Assembly (NCBI GenBank): GCA_016793775.1
Contig: JAEULK010000073.1
Span: 62,001-126,000 of the forward strand
Origin: Sphingopyxis sp.
GTDB lineage: Bacteria; Pseudomonadota; Alphaproteobacteria; Sphingomonadales; Sphingomonadaceae
Length of the DNA: 64,000 nucleotides
Reading direction: 5' to 3'
Numbering within the stretch: position 1 is the first letter of the stretch; each line of letters starts with the position of its first letter. Of the stretch, positions 54,304-62,319 are shown in pieces. Both the position numbers and the translations under genes were made by a program. The notes below the pieces were generated by a model. It searched no databases, was not told the DNA's origin, and saw only the letters and a program-made list of their open reading frames with translations.

Positions 54304-54329
54304 GCTGCGGGCGCGAGCCGCAGCTTTTT
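54304..54329 (+). terminator. Rho-independent terminator after tetR copy 2
   Basis: GCTGCGG (54304-54310) pairs with CCGCAGC (54318-54324) across a 7-base loop, followed by five Ts. It separates the tetR transcript from the amidohydrolase operon downstream. Confidence 0.8.
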
Positions 54330-54414
54330 GCCATGTCGAATATGAGTGGCGGCGTTGCGCAGCCCGCCGCGCTGTGCGTCCCACGCCCCTGTTCAGGGTG
54401 GTCTGCATCAAGAC

Positions 54415-54432
54415 TTGTGCCATGTGGTACAA
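54415..54432. promoter_or_regulatory. Operator-like palindrome before amidohydrolase copy 2
   Basis: TTGTGCC-ATGT-GGTACAA is a near-perfect inverted repeat (6 of 7 pairs) lying 62 bases before the amidohydrolase ATG. A related half site ATGTACC is found in the 24510-24704 control region of the copy 1 operon. The TetR proteins are natural candidates to bind; this is inference. Confidence 0.45.
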
Positions 54433-54493
54433 AATGCTAGCCAGATCGTGACGGGGCTTCGGCCCGCGGACAGGATGATCGGGAGAGAATGAG

Positions 54494-55579
54494 ATGATCG
54501 ACGGCATGTTTGTCTTCAACGCAGTTGCGCACGCCTATAATATGAGCGACGATAATATCCCCAATTCGCACTATGCGAACCGCCTGCGCGACGGCCTCGT
54601 GCACCTGCATATGCGGCAGGGCGACTTCGCGATGGACGGCGCCGGGCAGTGCACCGACTGGCCGATCGAGGTGCTGGCGCGCTCGCTGTTTCTCGAAAGC
54701 GACTGCGACATGGCGGCGACGCACACGCTACGGCTCGATTCCTGGTTTCACGACGGGCTGTGCCGCCGCGAAAAGACGGTCGAGGCGGTCAACCGCTGGC
54801 CGCAGCGTTTCGTGGGCTATGTCGGCGTCGATCCGACCCGCGGGCTGGAGGCGTGCCTCGACGATCTCGACGAGCAGATCGATGAAATGCCCTCGGCGGT
54901 CGGGCTGAAGCTCTATCCGTCGCAGGTCAACCCGCACCGCTCGTGGCGGATGGACGACGAAAGCTTGGCCTTCCCGCTGTTCGAACGCGCGCGCAAGCGC
55001 GGTATCCGGACGGTCGCGGTGCACAAGGCGGCACCGTTCGGCCCGGTGCCGATCGCGCCGTTCCGCGTCGACGACATCGACCTTGCCGCCGATGCCTTTC
55101 CCGACATGGCGTTCGAGATCATCCATGCGGGGCTCGCCTTTACCGAAGAGACCGCGATGCTGCTGGCGCTCTTCCCGAACGTCTATGCCAATTTCGAGGT
55201 GACCTCGGCTCTGATCAATACCAATCCTGCGCAGTTCGAGCTGGTGATGGGCACCTTCCTGCGCCAGGGCGGCAGCGAGAAGATCATCTATTCCGATGGC
55301 AGCATGGTCCTCCACTCGCAGCCAATCCTCGAAAGCTTCCGCAACTATCGGCTGAAGGACGAGACGCTCGAGAGGTTCAACATCCCGCAGATCACCGATC
55401 AGGACATCGCGAACATCCTGGGCCTCAACTATGCGAAGATCCTTGGCGTCGACATCGACGAGGCCAAGGCCGCGATCGCCGACGACGAATTCGCGCGCGA
55501 GCGCGCCCGCACGGGGATCCAGGAGCCTTTCTCGAACTGGCGCAAGCATCTGGCCGACGCCCGGCTGGAGGTGGCGTGA
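54494..55579 (+). CDS. Amidohydrolase_2-family protein (copy 2)
   Basis: 361 residues, clearly paralogous to the protein at 21699 (shared QCTDWPIEVLARSLFLES core, WRMDDE, QITD...I). The first metal motif reads NAVAHAY, again lacking the first His of HxH but keeping His13. Unlike copy 1 the late motif YSDGSMVLHS retains an Asp in the position of the usual GSD. VAVHKAAP and EIIHAG supply other His. It may have metal-dependent hydrolase or decarboxylase activity; the actual reaction is unknown. It overlaps the DUF59 gene by one base and starts the forward catabolic run after the tetR terminator. Confidence 0.87.
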   Translation: MIDGMFVFNAVAHAYNMSDDNIPNSHYANRLRDGLVHLHMRQGDFAMDGAGQCTDWPIEVLARSLFLESDCDMAATHTLRLDSWFHDGLCRREKTVEAVNRWPQRFVGYVGVDPTRGLEACLDDLDEQIDEMPSAVGLKLYPSQVNPHRSWRMDDESLAFPLFERARKRGIRTVAVHKAAPFGPVPIAPFRVDDIDLAADAFPDMAFEIIHAGLAFTEETAMLLALFPNVYANFEVTSALINTNPAQFELVMGTFLRQGGSEKIIYSDGSMVLHSQPILESFRNYRLKDETLERFNIPQITDQDIANILGLNYAKILGVDIDEAKAAIADDEFARERARTGIQEPFSNWRKHLADARLEVA

Positions 55580-56001
55580 TGGCCGGGCTGCGCGAGGCGG
55601 TCGAAGCCGCGCTGCACACCGTCTATGACCCGTGCAGCGTCGCGTCGCAGTCGCCGGTTTCGGTGATCGACATGGGGATGGTGTCGGCGCTCGACGTCAC
55701 CGGCGACACGGTCGAAATACGGCTGCTGCCGACGAACCTCGGCTGCACGCTCGTTCCCAGCATCATGATCGCGATGGAGGAAGCGCTTGGTGCTGTCCCC
55801 GGTATCGGGGCGGTGTCGATCGCGATCGACAAGGACACCCACTGGTCGCCTGACCAGATGAGTACGCGCGGCCGCGATCTGCTCAGCCATCGGCGCGCAC
55901 AGGCACAGGCGCAGATGCCGATCCAGCCCAAGCAATGGATGCTGCAGGGCCAGGATGAGGCGCGTCGGCGGCGCCTGGAAATGAAGCGGCGGGCGTCCTG
56001 A
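55579..56001 (+). CDS. DUF59/MIP18-like protein (copy 2)
   Basis: 140 residues from the ATG at 55579, overlapping the amidohydrolase stop (TGATG). VYDPCSV, SVIDMGMV and TNLGCTLVPS match copy 1 at 21298, keeping both Cys positions. The C-terminal tail is longer and basic (QAQAQMPIQPKQW...RRRLEMKRR), unlike copy 1. As with copy 1, a metal- or Fe-S-delivering role for the amidohydrolase is inferred only from the strict pairing. Confidence 0.78.
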   Translation: MAGLREAVEAALHTVYDPCSVASQSPVSVIDMGMVSALDVTGDTVEIRLLPTNLGCTLVPSIMIAMEEALGAVPGIGAVSIAIDKDTHWSPDQMSTRGRDLLSHRRAQAQAQMPIQPKQWMLQGQDEARRRRLEMKRRAS

Positions 56002-56073
56002 GGCTTTCGCCGTCGGGCGCGATCAGGGGGATCGCGTCCGGCGATGCGACGGGGCACGGCGGACCCCATGATG

Positions 56074-56110
56074 GGCCGGAACGCGCCGCCGTCGTTCCGG
56101 CCTCTTTTAT
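56074..56110 (+). terminator. Rho-independent terminator after DUF59 copy 2
   Basis: GGCCGGAACG (56074-56083) pairs perfectly with CGTTCCGGCC (56093-56102) over a 9-base loop, followed by TCTTTTAT. It sits between converging genes and ends the forward amidohydrolase transcript. Confidence 0.82.
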
Positions 56111-57255
56111 CTGACGCCCAGGCCGCGCGCGATGATTCCGCGCAATATCTCGCGCGTGCCGCCGCGCAGCGTGAACGATGGCGACGCGAGCAGCGTCGAT
56201 CCGACCAGCGCCGCCAATGGATCTTCGCCCAGCGGCGACGGCTCGATCGCGAACAGGCGCCGCGCAACCTCGGGAATCTCCTGTTCCAGCGCGGTTCCGA
56301 TATCCTTGACCAGTGCCCCCTGGACCGTCGGGTCCTCGCCGTTGCGGATCATTTCGGCGATCGAGGCCGACAGGCGGCGGAGGACCGCGACATGCCCGAC
56401 AAGCCGGCCGACCGCGGCACGTCGCTCGTCGGTCGGTTCTTCGCGCGTGCGCCGCACGAGCGCCTCGACCACCGCGAAGGAAGAAAGAAAGCGGTCGGGG
56501 CCGCTGCGTTCGCTGCCCATCTCGCCCGATACCTGCACCCAGCCGTTGCCGCGCGTGCCGATCAGCATCGCCTCGGGAATGAAGACATCGGCGAAATGTA
56601 CCTCGTTGAAGCTGTGCGCGCCGGTCATGTCGACGATCGGGCGGATTTCGATCCCCGGCGCCTTGAGATCGACCAGCAACTGGCTGAGCCCCGCATGCCG
56701 GTCCGCGGGCTCGCCATCGGTCCGGCACAGCACGACGGCATAGTGGCTGAGATGTGCATTGGTCGTCCAGATCTTGGTTCCGCTGAGGCGATAGCCGCCG
56801 TCGACCGGCGTGGCGCGCGCCTTGACCGAGGCAAGATCGGAGCCCACGCCCGGCTCGCTGAGCCCGATCGCGACATAGCAGGTGCCGGCCGCGATGCCGG
56901 GCAGGAGCAATCGTCGCTGTTCCTCGCTTCCGTGGCCGAGCAGCAACGGGCCGACCTGGCGGTCGGCGGTCCAGTGCGCGCCGACCGGGGCGCCCGCCGC
57001 GAGCATCTCCTCGATCGCGACATAGCGCTCGGTCGCGCTCCGCTCGCCGCCGCCATAGGCCTTGGGCCAAGTCATCCCGATCCACCCCCGCGCGCCCAGC
57101 TTGCGGCTGAATTCGGGGTCGGCATGGGTCCAGCCGATATATTGGCCGGCGGCGCGCAGCGCGCCGAGTTCCTCGTCCAGAAACGCGCGCACCTCGCTGC
57201 GGAGGGCTTCGGCCTCCGCCGTCATCACCGGGTACGGGAAGTCGAAGGCGGTCAT
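56107..57255 (-). CDS. Acyl-CoA dehydrogenase, larger subunit of a likely pair
   Basis: 382 residues from the ATG at 57255. GMTWPKAYGGGERS, GLSEPGVGSDLASVKARA, KIWTTNAHLSHYAVVL, VPGEMGSERSGPDRFLSS-like segment, and terminal FTLRGGTREILRGIIARGLGV, the large-subunit type. Its start overlaps the preceding dehydrogenase stop by four bases (57252-57255). Such overlapping pairs are known to form one heteromeric enzyme (for example ChsE4/E5). With the CoA racemase at 58493 it may act on the same branched acyl-CoA. Confidence 0.92.
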   Translation of the reverse strand: MTAFDFPYPVMTAEAEALRSEVRAFLDEELGALRAAGQYIGWTHADPEFSRKLGARGWIGMTWPKAYGGGERSATERYVAIEEMLAAGAPVGAHWTADRQVGPLLLGHGSEEQRRLLLPGIAAGTCYVAIGLSEPGVGSDLASVKARATPVDGGYRLSGTKIWTTNAHLSHYAVVLCRTDGEPADRHAGLSQLLVDLKAPGIEIRPIVDMTGAHSFNEVHFADVFIPEAMLIGTRGNGWVQVSGEMGSERSGPDRFLSSFAVVEALVRRTREEPTDERRAAVGRLVGHVAVLRRLSASIAEMIRNGEDPTVQGALVKDIGTALEQEIPEVARRLFAIEPSPLGEDPLAALVGSTLLASPSFTLRGGTREILRGIIARGLGVR

Positions 57256-58310
57256 CGGGCAAATCCTCCGTGGCGGGTGATCAGCGCCCAGGCGCCGTCG
57301 GCGCTGTCGAGGCAGGCCTGCCCGACGATGGCGTTCCACTCGGCCTCGTTCCCATATTCTTCGCGCCACGCCAGCAGCCGCCGGCTGTAGAGATGGAGAT
57401 CATATTCCTCGGTGAAGCCGATCGCGCCATGGACCTGATGCGCCAGATGGGCGGCGAGGGCGGCGGCTTCGCCGGCGCGCGCCTTCGCCATCGCGATCGC
57501 AACGCGGCCGTCGCGGGCGAACAGGGCCTGGGCCGCCATATCGCTCGCGGCACGGCACAGCGCCGCCTGTCCGGCGAGCATTGCGAGATTTTGCTGAACC
57601 GCCTGGAATTTCGCGATCGGCCGGCCGAACTGCCGATGCTCGGCGGCGAAGCCGAGCGTCAGGTCGAGCAGGCGCTGCACCCCGCCTGCGGTCATGACGG
57701 TGCGCAGCGCTGCGCCGGCCGCATGAACATCATCGGCTGTCATGCCGATCGGTTGTACCGCGGTCGCGGGCAGCGAAGTGTTGAACCGGACATCGTCGCG
57801 AGGTTCGCCGGCGAGGTTCGCGCCTTCCTTCACGGTAAAGAGCCCGGCGGGCAGGGCGACAAGGCACGGGCCGTCCGCGGCGGCAGCGATAAGCAACAAC
57901 GTCGCTGCACACCGTCCCCACGGGACTCGCGCCGCGTGGCCGTCGGCGAACCAGCCGTCTCCGCGGTGCTCGAGCGCGACGGTCGTGCGATGCGGCGGCG
58001 CGAGCGTCATGGGCCCGCCGGCCACAGCCATCCCGCTTTGCGCTAGGAGACCGGCGCCGAGCATCGCCTCGGCGAGCGGCAGCGGTACCGCCCAATAGCC
58101 GACCAAGCGGAGCATGTCGGCAGCATCGGCGGGATCGATGCCCGGTCCGCCGTCAGCTTCTTTGACCAGCGCCTGCGTCAGGCCAAGCGCGTCGATCGCT
58201 TGCCAGCTTTCCGCGAGCCATTCGCCCGACGAGCCGCGGCGGACCGTTTCGCGATCGAATAGCTCGCGCACGACACGTTCCGCAGCGTCAAAATAGGGTG
58301 ACGCCGACAT
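57252..58310 (-). CDS. Acyl-CoA dehydrogenase-like, smaller subunit of a likely pair
   Basis: 352 residues. N-terminus FDAAERVVRELFDRETVR, a divergent middle with VKEGANLAGEPRDDVRF, and FGRPIAKFQAVQQNLAMLAGQA then HGAIGFTEEYDLHLYSRRLLAW in the C-terminal helical domain. The FAD- and substrate-contacting TEPGAGS motif of active enzymes is absent, so it may be the non-catalytic or FAD-sharing partner of the enzyme encoded right after it with a four-base overlap. Divergent from the CoA racemase at 58493. Confidence 0.88.
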   Translation of the reverse strand: MSASPYFDAAERVVRELFDRETVRRGSSGEWLAESWQAIDALGLTQALVKEADGGPGIDPADAADMLRLVGYWAVPLPLAEAMLGAGLLAQSGMAVAGGPMTLAPPHRTTVALEHRGDGWFADGHAARVPWGRCAATLLLIAAAADGPCLVALPAGLFTVKEGANLAGEPRDDVRFNTSLPATAVQPIGMTADDVHAAGAALRTVMTAGGVQRLLDLTLGFAAEHRQFGRPIAKFQAVQQNLAMLAGQAALCRAASDMAAQALFARDGRVAIAMAKARAGEAAALAAHLAHQVHGAIGFTEEYDLHLYSRRLLAWREEYGNEAEWNAIVGQACLDSADGAWALITRHGGFAR

Positions 58311-58492
58311 CAGCGAGGTCGTTTCCGAATGTCACAAGCATCGCACATGGATTGCACCCGTTCCTTTTGCCCCGGCGTGAACCGCTCGTAGCCAACTGTC
58401 AAAATTATGCAATATAGAGAATAGTTATCCTCTCTTGTGAATTATGGTGAGACTGATACAGCGCGTGCATGACAGGATAAGAGGAGAGCGGC

Positions 58493-59620
58493 ATGGGTGA
58501 GGGACCTTTGGCGGGCGTGCGTGTCTTCGAATTTTCGGGGATCGGCCCCGGACCCTTCGTCGGCATGCTGCTGTCGGACATGGGGGCCGATGTGCTGCGC
58601 ATCGACCGCAAGGGGAACGACCGCGGGACCAAGGTCCATATCACCCGGCGCGGCCGCAAGTCGGTCGCGCTCGACCTCAAGAAGCCCGAAGCGGTCGACC
58701 TGTGCCTGCGCCTGTTCGAGCGCGCCGAGATCGTCTTCGAGGGTTTTCGCCCCGGGGTGATGGAGCGGCTGGGGCTGGGTCCCGAAGCCGCGCTCGCGCG
58801 CAATCCCGCGCTTGTCTATGGCCGCATGACGGGCTGGGGCCAATATGGACCGCTCGCGCAGGCGGCGGGGCACGATATCAACTATATCGCGGTCACCGGC
58901 GCGCTGCATGCGATCGGGCTGCCCGACAAGCCGGTGCCGCCGCTGAATCTTGTCGGCGATTTCGGCGGCGGCGCGATGTATCTGGTCATGGGCCTGCTCG
59001 CCGCGCTCCTCCACGCACGGACCAGCGGCGCCGGGCAGGTGGTCGATGCGGCGATGACTGACGGCGCGGCATCGCTGCTCGCGATGTTCTATGGCCACCG
59101 CGCCGCCGGCGCGTGGAGCGACGAGCGCGGCGCCAACACGCTCGACGGCGGCGCCCCCTATTATGATACCTATCGCTGCAAGGACGGGCGCTGGATGGCG
59201 GTCGGCGCGATCGAGCCGCAATTCTTCGCACTGCTGCTGAGCAAACTCGGTATCGAGGACTTTCCGCTCGAATGGCAACTGGACCGCGCCGCATGGCCCG
59301 ACCTGCGCGCGAAGATTGCAACCGCGTTCCTCAGCCGAACGCAGCCCGAATGGGCCGCGATCATGGAGGGCAGCGATGCCTGCGCCGCCGCGGTGATCGG
59401 GCTGGCCGACGCCCCCGAGCATCCGCACAATGTCGCGCGGCAGAGCTTCGTGACGATCGACGGCGTGCTGCAACCAGCCCCCGCGCCGCGCTTTTCGGTG
59501 ACGCCGGGGCGCATCCAGGAGACCGATCCGGCGATCGGCGCGCACAATGTAAGCGGGCTGATGGAGTGGGGTCTGGCGCGCGCCGAGGTTACGGCGCTCG
59601 AAGCGTGCGGCGCGCTGTGA
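58493..59620 (+). CDS. CaiB/BaiF family, alpha-methylacyl-CoA racemase type (copy 2)
   Basis: 375 residues from the ATG at 58493 with an AGAGGAGAG ribosome site. It matches copy 1 ([31 protein letters not shown]); His127 and Asp156 in LVGDFGGGA correspond to the racemase pair of mycobacterial MCR, and IEPQF carries the Glu. It epimerises 2-methylacyl-CoA. Two copies in one 31-kb stretch suggest two similar but distinct substrates or steps. It is followed 34 bases later by the paired-module CoA ligase. Confidence 0.88.
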   Translation: MGEGPLAGVRVFEFSGIGPGPFVGMLLSDMGADVLRIDRKGNDRGTKVHITRRGRKSVALDLKKPEAVDLCLRLFERAEIVFEGFRPGVMERLGLGPEAALARNPALVYGRMTGWGQYGPLAQAAGHDINYIAVTGALHAIGLPDKPVPPLNLVGDFGGGAMYLVMGLLAALLHARTSGAGQVVDAAMTDGAASLLAMFYGHRAAGAWSDERGANTLDGGAPYYDTYRCKDGRWMAVGAIEPQFFALLLSKLGIEDFPLEWQLDRAAWPDLRAKIATAFLSRTQPEWAAIMEGSDACAAAVIGLADAPEHPHNVARQSFVTIDGVLQPAPAPRFSVTPGRIQETDPAIGAHNVSGLMEWGLARAEVTALEACGAL

Positions 59621-59654
59621 TGGACGCCGCCGCACGGATGATCGGGAGGAACGG

Positions 59655-61214
59655 ATGAGCGAAGCAGGCAAGTTTCACGAATTCACCGGGCGCGACATTC
59701 CGTGGCTGGTCGACTGGCAGGCGGCGCAGCGCGGCGACAAGATATTCCTTGTTTGGGAACCCGTCGACGGCACGACCGAGAGCTGGACCTATGCCGCCTT
59801 CGCAGAGGAAAGCCGCGCCTATGCCGCCGGCCTTGTCGCGCAAGGTGTCACGGCGGGCGATACGGTCGTGCTCCACATGGGCAATCGTCCCGAATTCCTG
59901 TTTGCCTGGCACGCCTGCGCGCGGCTCGGCGCGCTCGTCGTCACGACGAACACCGGCTCGTCGGCCGACGAACTCGGCTATTTCCTGACGCACAGCCGCG
60001 CATCGGTCGTCCTGACCGAACAGCGCTTCTTGTCTGCGATCACCGAGGCTGGGGCGGCGCTGCGCTGGATCGCATGCATCGACGGCGGCGAGCCGGCGAC
60101 GGCGAGCGCGTATCGCCTGCTGCCTTTCGCGGCGCTGCGCGGCGACCCCGCCGGCTGCCCGCGCCGCGCGCCCGATCCCCTGCGCCCGGGCAGCGTCCAA
60201 TATACCTCGGGCACGACATCGCGCCCGAAGGGGGTCGTGTGGACGCACGCCAATGCGCTGTGGAGCGGGCGCACCACTGCGGCGCACCTGCATCTGACGG
60301 CGGAGGACGTCACGCTGATCCACCTGCCGCTCTTCCACACCAACGCGCTCGGCTATTCGCATATGTCGACCTTGTGGTCGGGCGGCACGATCGTGCTGAC
60401 CCCCGGCTTTTCGGCGAGCCGTTTCTGGGATGTCGCGGCGCGCAACCGCTGCACCTGGGCCTCGCAGATCGGGTTCACGCTCACCGCGCTGCTCGCGCAG
60501 CCGCGCCCCGCGGCGCATCATTTCAGATTTTTCGCAAGCGGATCTGGCGGCACCATCTGTCAGGACAATTGGGGCATCGCGCAGATCAGCTGGTACGGAT
60601 CGACCGAGACCATATCGCAGAATTGCCACAGCGACTGGCGCTTGCCCGAAGCCCCGGGCAGCATGGGGCGCGCGGCGCACGAATATGAAATCTCGATCCG
60701 CGACGACGCCGGGCGCGAGGTCGGCTTCGGCGAATGCGGGCATCTGTACATAGGCGGCGTGCGCGGCCTGTCGCTGTTCGCCAGCTATCTTCACGACGAA
60801 GCCGCGACGGCGGCGGCGTTCGACGTCCGGGGATTCTACGATACCGGCGATGAGGTCACGCCGCGCGCCGACGGCGAGATCTTCTATGCATCGCGCGCGA
60901 AGGACATGCTGCGCGTCGGCGGCGAGAATGTCGCCGCGCTGGAAATCGAGACGGTAATCATGGGCGTCGCGGGCGTGCGCGAGGTGGCGGTGGTCGGCAA
61001 GCCGCACCCCCTGTATCAGGAAGTCCCGGTCGCTTTCGTCGTCGCGAAGGCGGATGGCGACGGGCTCGTCGCGGCGATCAAGGCGCAGTGCACCGAAAAG
61101 CTCGCGAAGTTCAAACGCCCGTGGGAGGTCCGTCTGCTCGACGAACTGCCCAAGGGGCTGCTCAGCAAGGTGCTGAAGAAGGAATTGCGCGCGATGGCCG
61201 CGGCCGAGGATTGA
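59655..61214 (+). CDS. AMP-forming acyl-CoA synthetase (copy 2 of paired modules)
   Basis: 519 residues. ANL motifs [21 protein letters not shown] (A5), GFYDTGDEV and the C-terminal [13 protein letters not shown] with the catalytic Lys. It is strongly similar to the ligase at 18781 in its first 120 residues. The [17 protein letters not shown] loop resembles ligases for branched or cyclic acids. Preceded by GGGAGGAACGG before the ATG, 34 bases after the racemase gene, so the racemase and ligase likely act one after the other on the same acid. Confidence 0.92.
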   Translation: MSEAGKFHEFTGRDIPWLVDWQAAQRGDKIFLVWEPVDGTTESWTYAAFAEESRAYAAGLVAQGVTAGDTVVLHMGNRPEFLFAWHACARLGALVVTTNTGSSADELGYFLTHSRASVVLTEQRFLSAITEAGAALRWIACIDGGEPATASAYRLLPFAALRGDPAGCPRRAPDPLRPGSVQYTSGTTSRPKGVVWTHANALWSGRTTAAHLHLTAEDVTLIHLPLFHTNALGYSHMSTLWSGGTIVLTPGFSASRFWDVAARNRCTWASQIGFTLTALLAQPRPAAHHFRFFASGSGGTICQDNWGIAQISWYGSTETISQNCHSDWRLPEAPGSMGRAAHEYEISIRDDAGREVGFGECGHLYIGGVRGLSLFASYLHDEAATAAAFDVRGFYDTGDEVTPRADGEIFYASRAKDMLRVGGENVAALEIETVIMGVAGVREVAVVGKPHPLYQEVPVAFVVAKADGDGLVAAIKAQCTEKLAKFKRPWEVRLLDELPKGLLSKVLKKELRAMAAAED

Positions 61215-61228
61215 CGCGGCGGAGGGCT

Positions 61229-62020
61229 TCAGCGCCGCTCGAACCGGCCCGGCCGGCGTTCCTGGACGGCACGGCGGCCCTCGGCGAAATCGAGGGTATC
61301 GCCGATTTCGGCCTGCCGCGCCGCCTCGATCGCCGTCGCGGCGCGGACCGCTGAGACGAGATCCCGCCGCAGCGTCGCGCGCGTGGCCTCGACTCCCAGC
61401 GGGCCGTTCGCGGCGATTTCGCCCGCGAGCGCCAGCGCCGCGTCGAGCAGTCCGTCCAGCGGCGCGACCGCGTCGGCGAGGCCCCAGTCGCGCGCGACCT
61501 CGCCCGAAATCCGCCGTCCGGTGAGCAGCATCGTCGCGGCGCGCTGCTCGCCGATCGCGCGCGGCAGGGTGTGGCTGATCGCGAAACCGGGATGGAAGCC
61601 GAGCGTGACGAAATTTGCCGCGAAGCGCGCCTCGGGCGCGGCGAGCCGGAAATCGGCGGCGAGCGCGAGGCCGAGACCGGCGCCGACCGCGGCGCCCTGG
61701 ACCGCGGCGATCATCGGCTTGCGCAGGGCGAAGAGCCGGACCGCCTGCTGGTAGAATTTGATCGTCGATTCGGCGAAGCTCTCGCTCGGCTCCTCGCCAA
61801 GGGTGTTCGGGGCGGTCAGGTCGGCACCGGCGCAAAATATGCGGCCTTCGGAACATAATATCGTCGCGCGGCAATTGTCGTCGGCATCGAGCGCTTCGAG
61901 CGCCTCGGCCAGCGCGCGAATCAGCGGCAGGTTGACGTGATTGTTCGTGGCGTGCGCGAAACGCACGATAGCGACATGATCATGGTGTTCGACGCCGATG
62001 CGAATCGAGGAACGGGTCAT
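61229..62020 (-). CDS. Enoyl-CoA hydratase/isomerase
   Basis: 263 residues from the ATG at 62020. VRFAHATNNHVNL, CSEGRIFCAGADLT, VQGAAVGAGLGLALAADFRL and TLGFHPGFAISHTLPRAIG are crotonase motifs. The catalytic Glu position before GFHPG is Leu, so it is more probably an isomerase, a lyase or a degraded hydratase; I cannot say which. Convergent with the CoA ligase (14 bases apart) and divergent from the TonB receptor at 62320. Confidence 0.88.
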   Translation of the reverse strand: MTRSSIRIGVEHHDHVAIVRFAHATNNHVNLPLIRALAEALEALDADDNCRATILCSEGRIFCAGADLTAPNTLGEEPSESFAESTIKFYQQAVRLFALRKPMIAAVQGAAVGAGLGLALAADFRLAAPEARFAANFVTLGFHPGFAISHTLPRAIGEQRAATMLLTGRRISGEVARDWGLADAVAPLDGLLDAALALAGEIAANGPLGVEATRATLRRDLVSAVRAATAIEAARQAEIGDTLDFAEGRRAVQERRPGRFERR

Positions 62021-62219
62021 TGGCAGGGGTCTCCCGGCTCGGGTGGGCGGAAAGGGACGCAGCGAAAGGACCGAAATGCGCACCTCGCGCGCACATTTGC
62101 CATCAACGGGAATAGCTGTCCATATATATGAACAAAAACATAGAAGGCCAAGCCGCGGAATCTAACCGCGAATATCATCGAAAATCCCTATATATCGCCG
62201 ATTTCTGGCGGGTTGCGGC

Positions 62220-62288
62220 TTGACAAGCATCGCGCGCCGGCTATTTGTTATCCAACTGGTCCAAAAGTTATCGCCCAACTGGCCAAAG
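62220..62288 (+). promoter_or_regulatory. Promoter and tandem direct repeat before third TonB receptor
   Basis: TTGACA at 62220-62225 and TATTTG at 62242-62247 (16-base spacing) look like a sigma-70 promoter. Directly downstream, two near-identical units follow in tandem: TTATCCAACTGG (62248 on) and TTATCGCCCAACTGG (62268 on), each followed by CCAAA(A)G. The predicted start of transcription falls in the first unit, so a protein bound there would block transcription. Confidence 0.5.
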
Positions 62289-62319
62289 AAACGAAAACGG
62301 GCGAGGGGAGAGAGTGGCT

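Noticed and set aside
59589..61874. 761-residue open reading opposite the acyl-CoA ligase and enoyl-CoA hydratase region
   Set aside because: It spans two supported genes on opposite strands and has no family motif.
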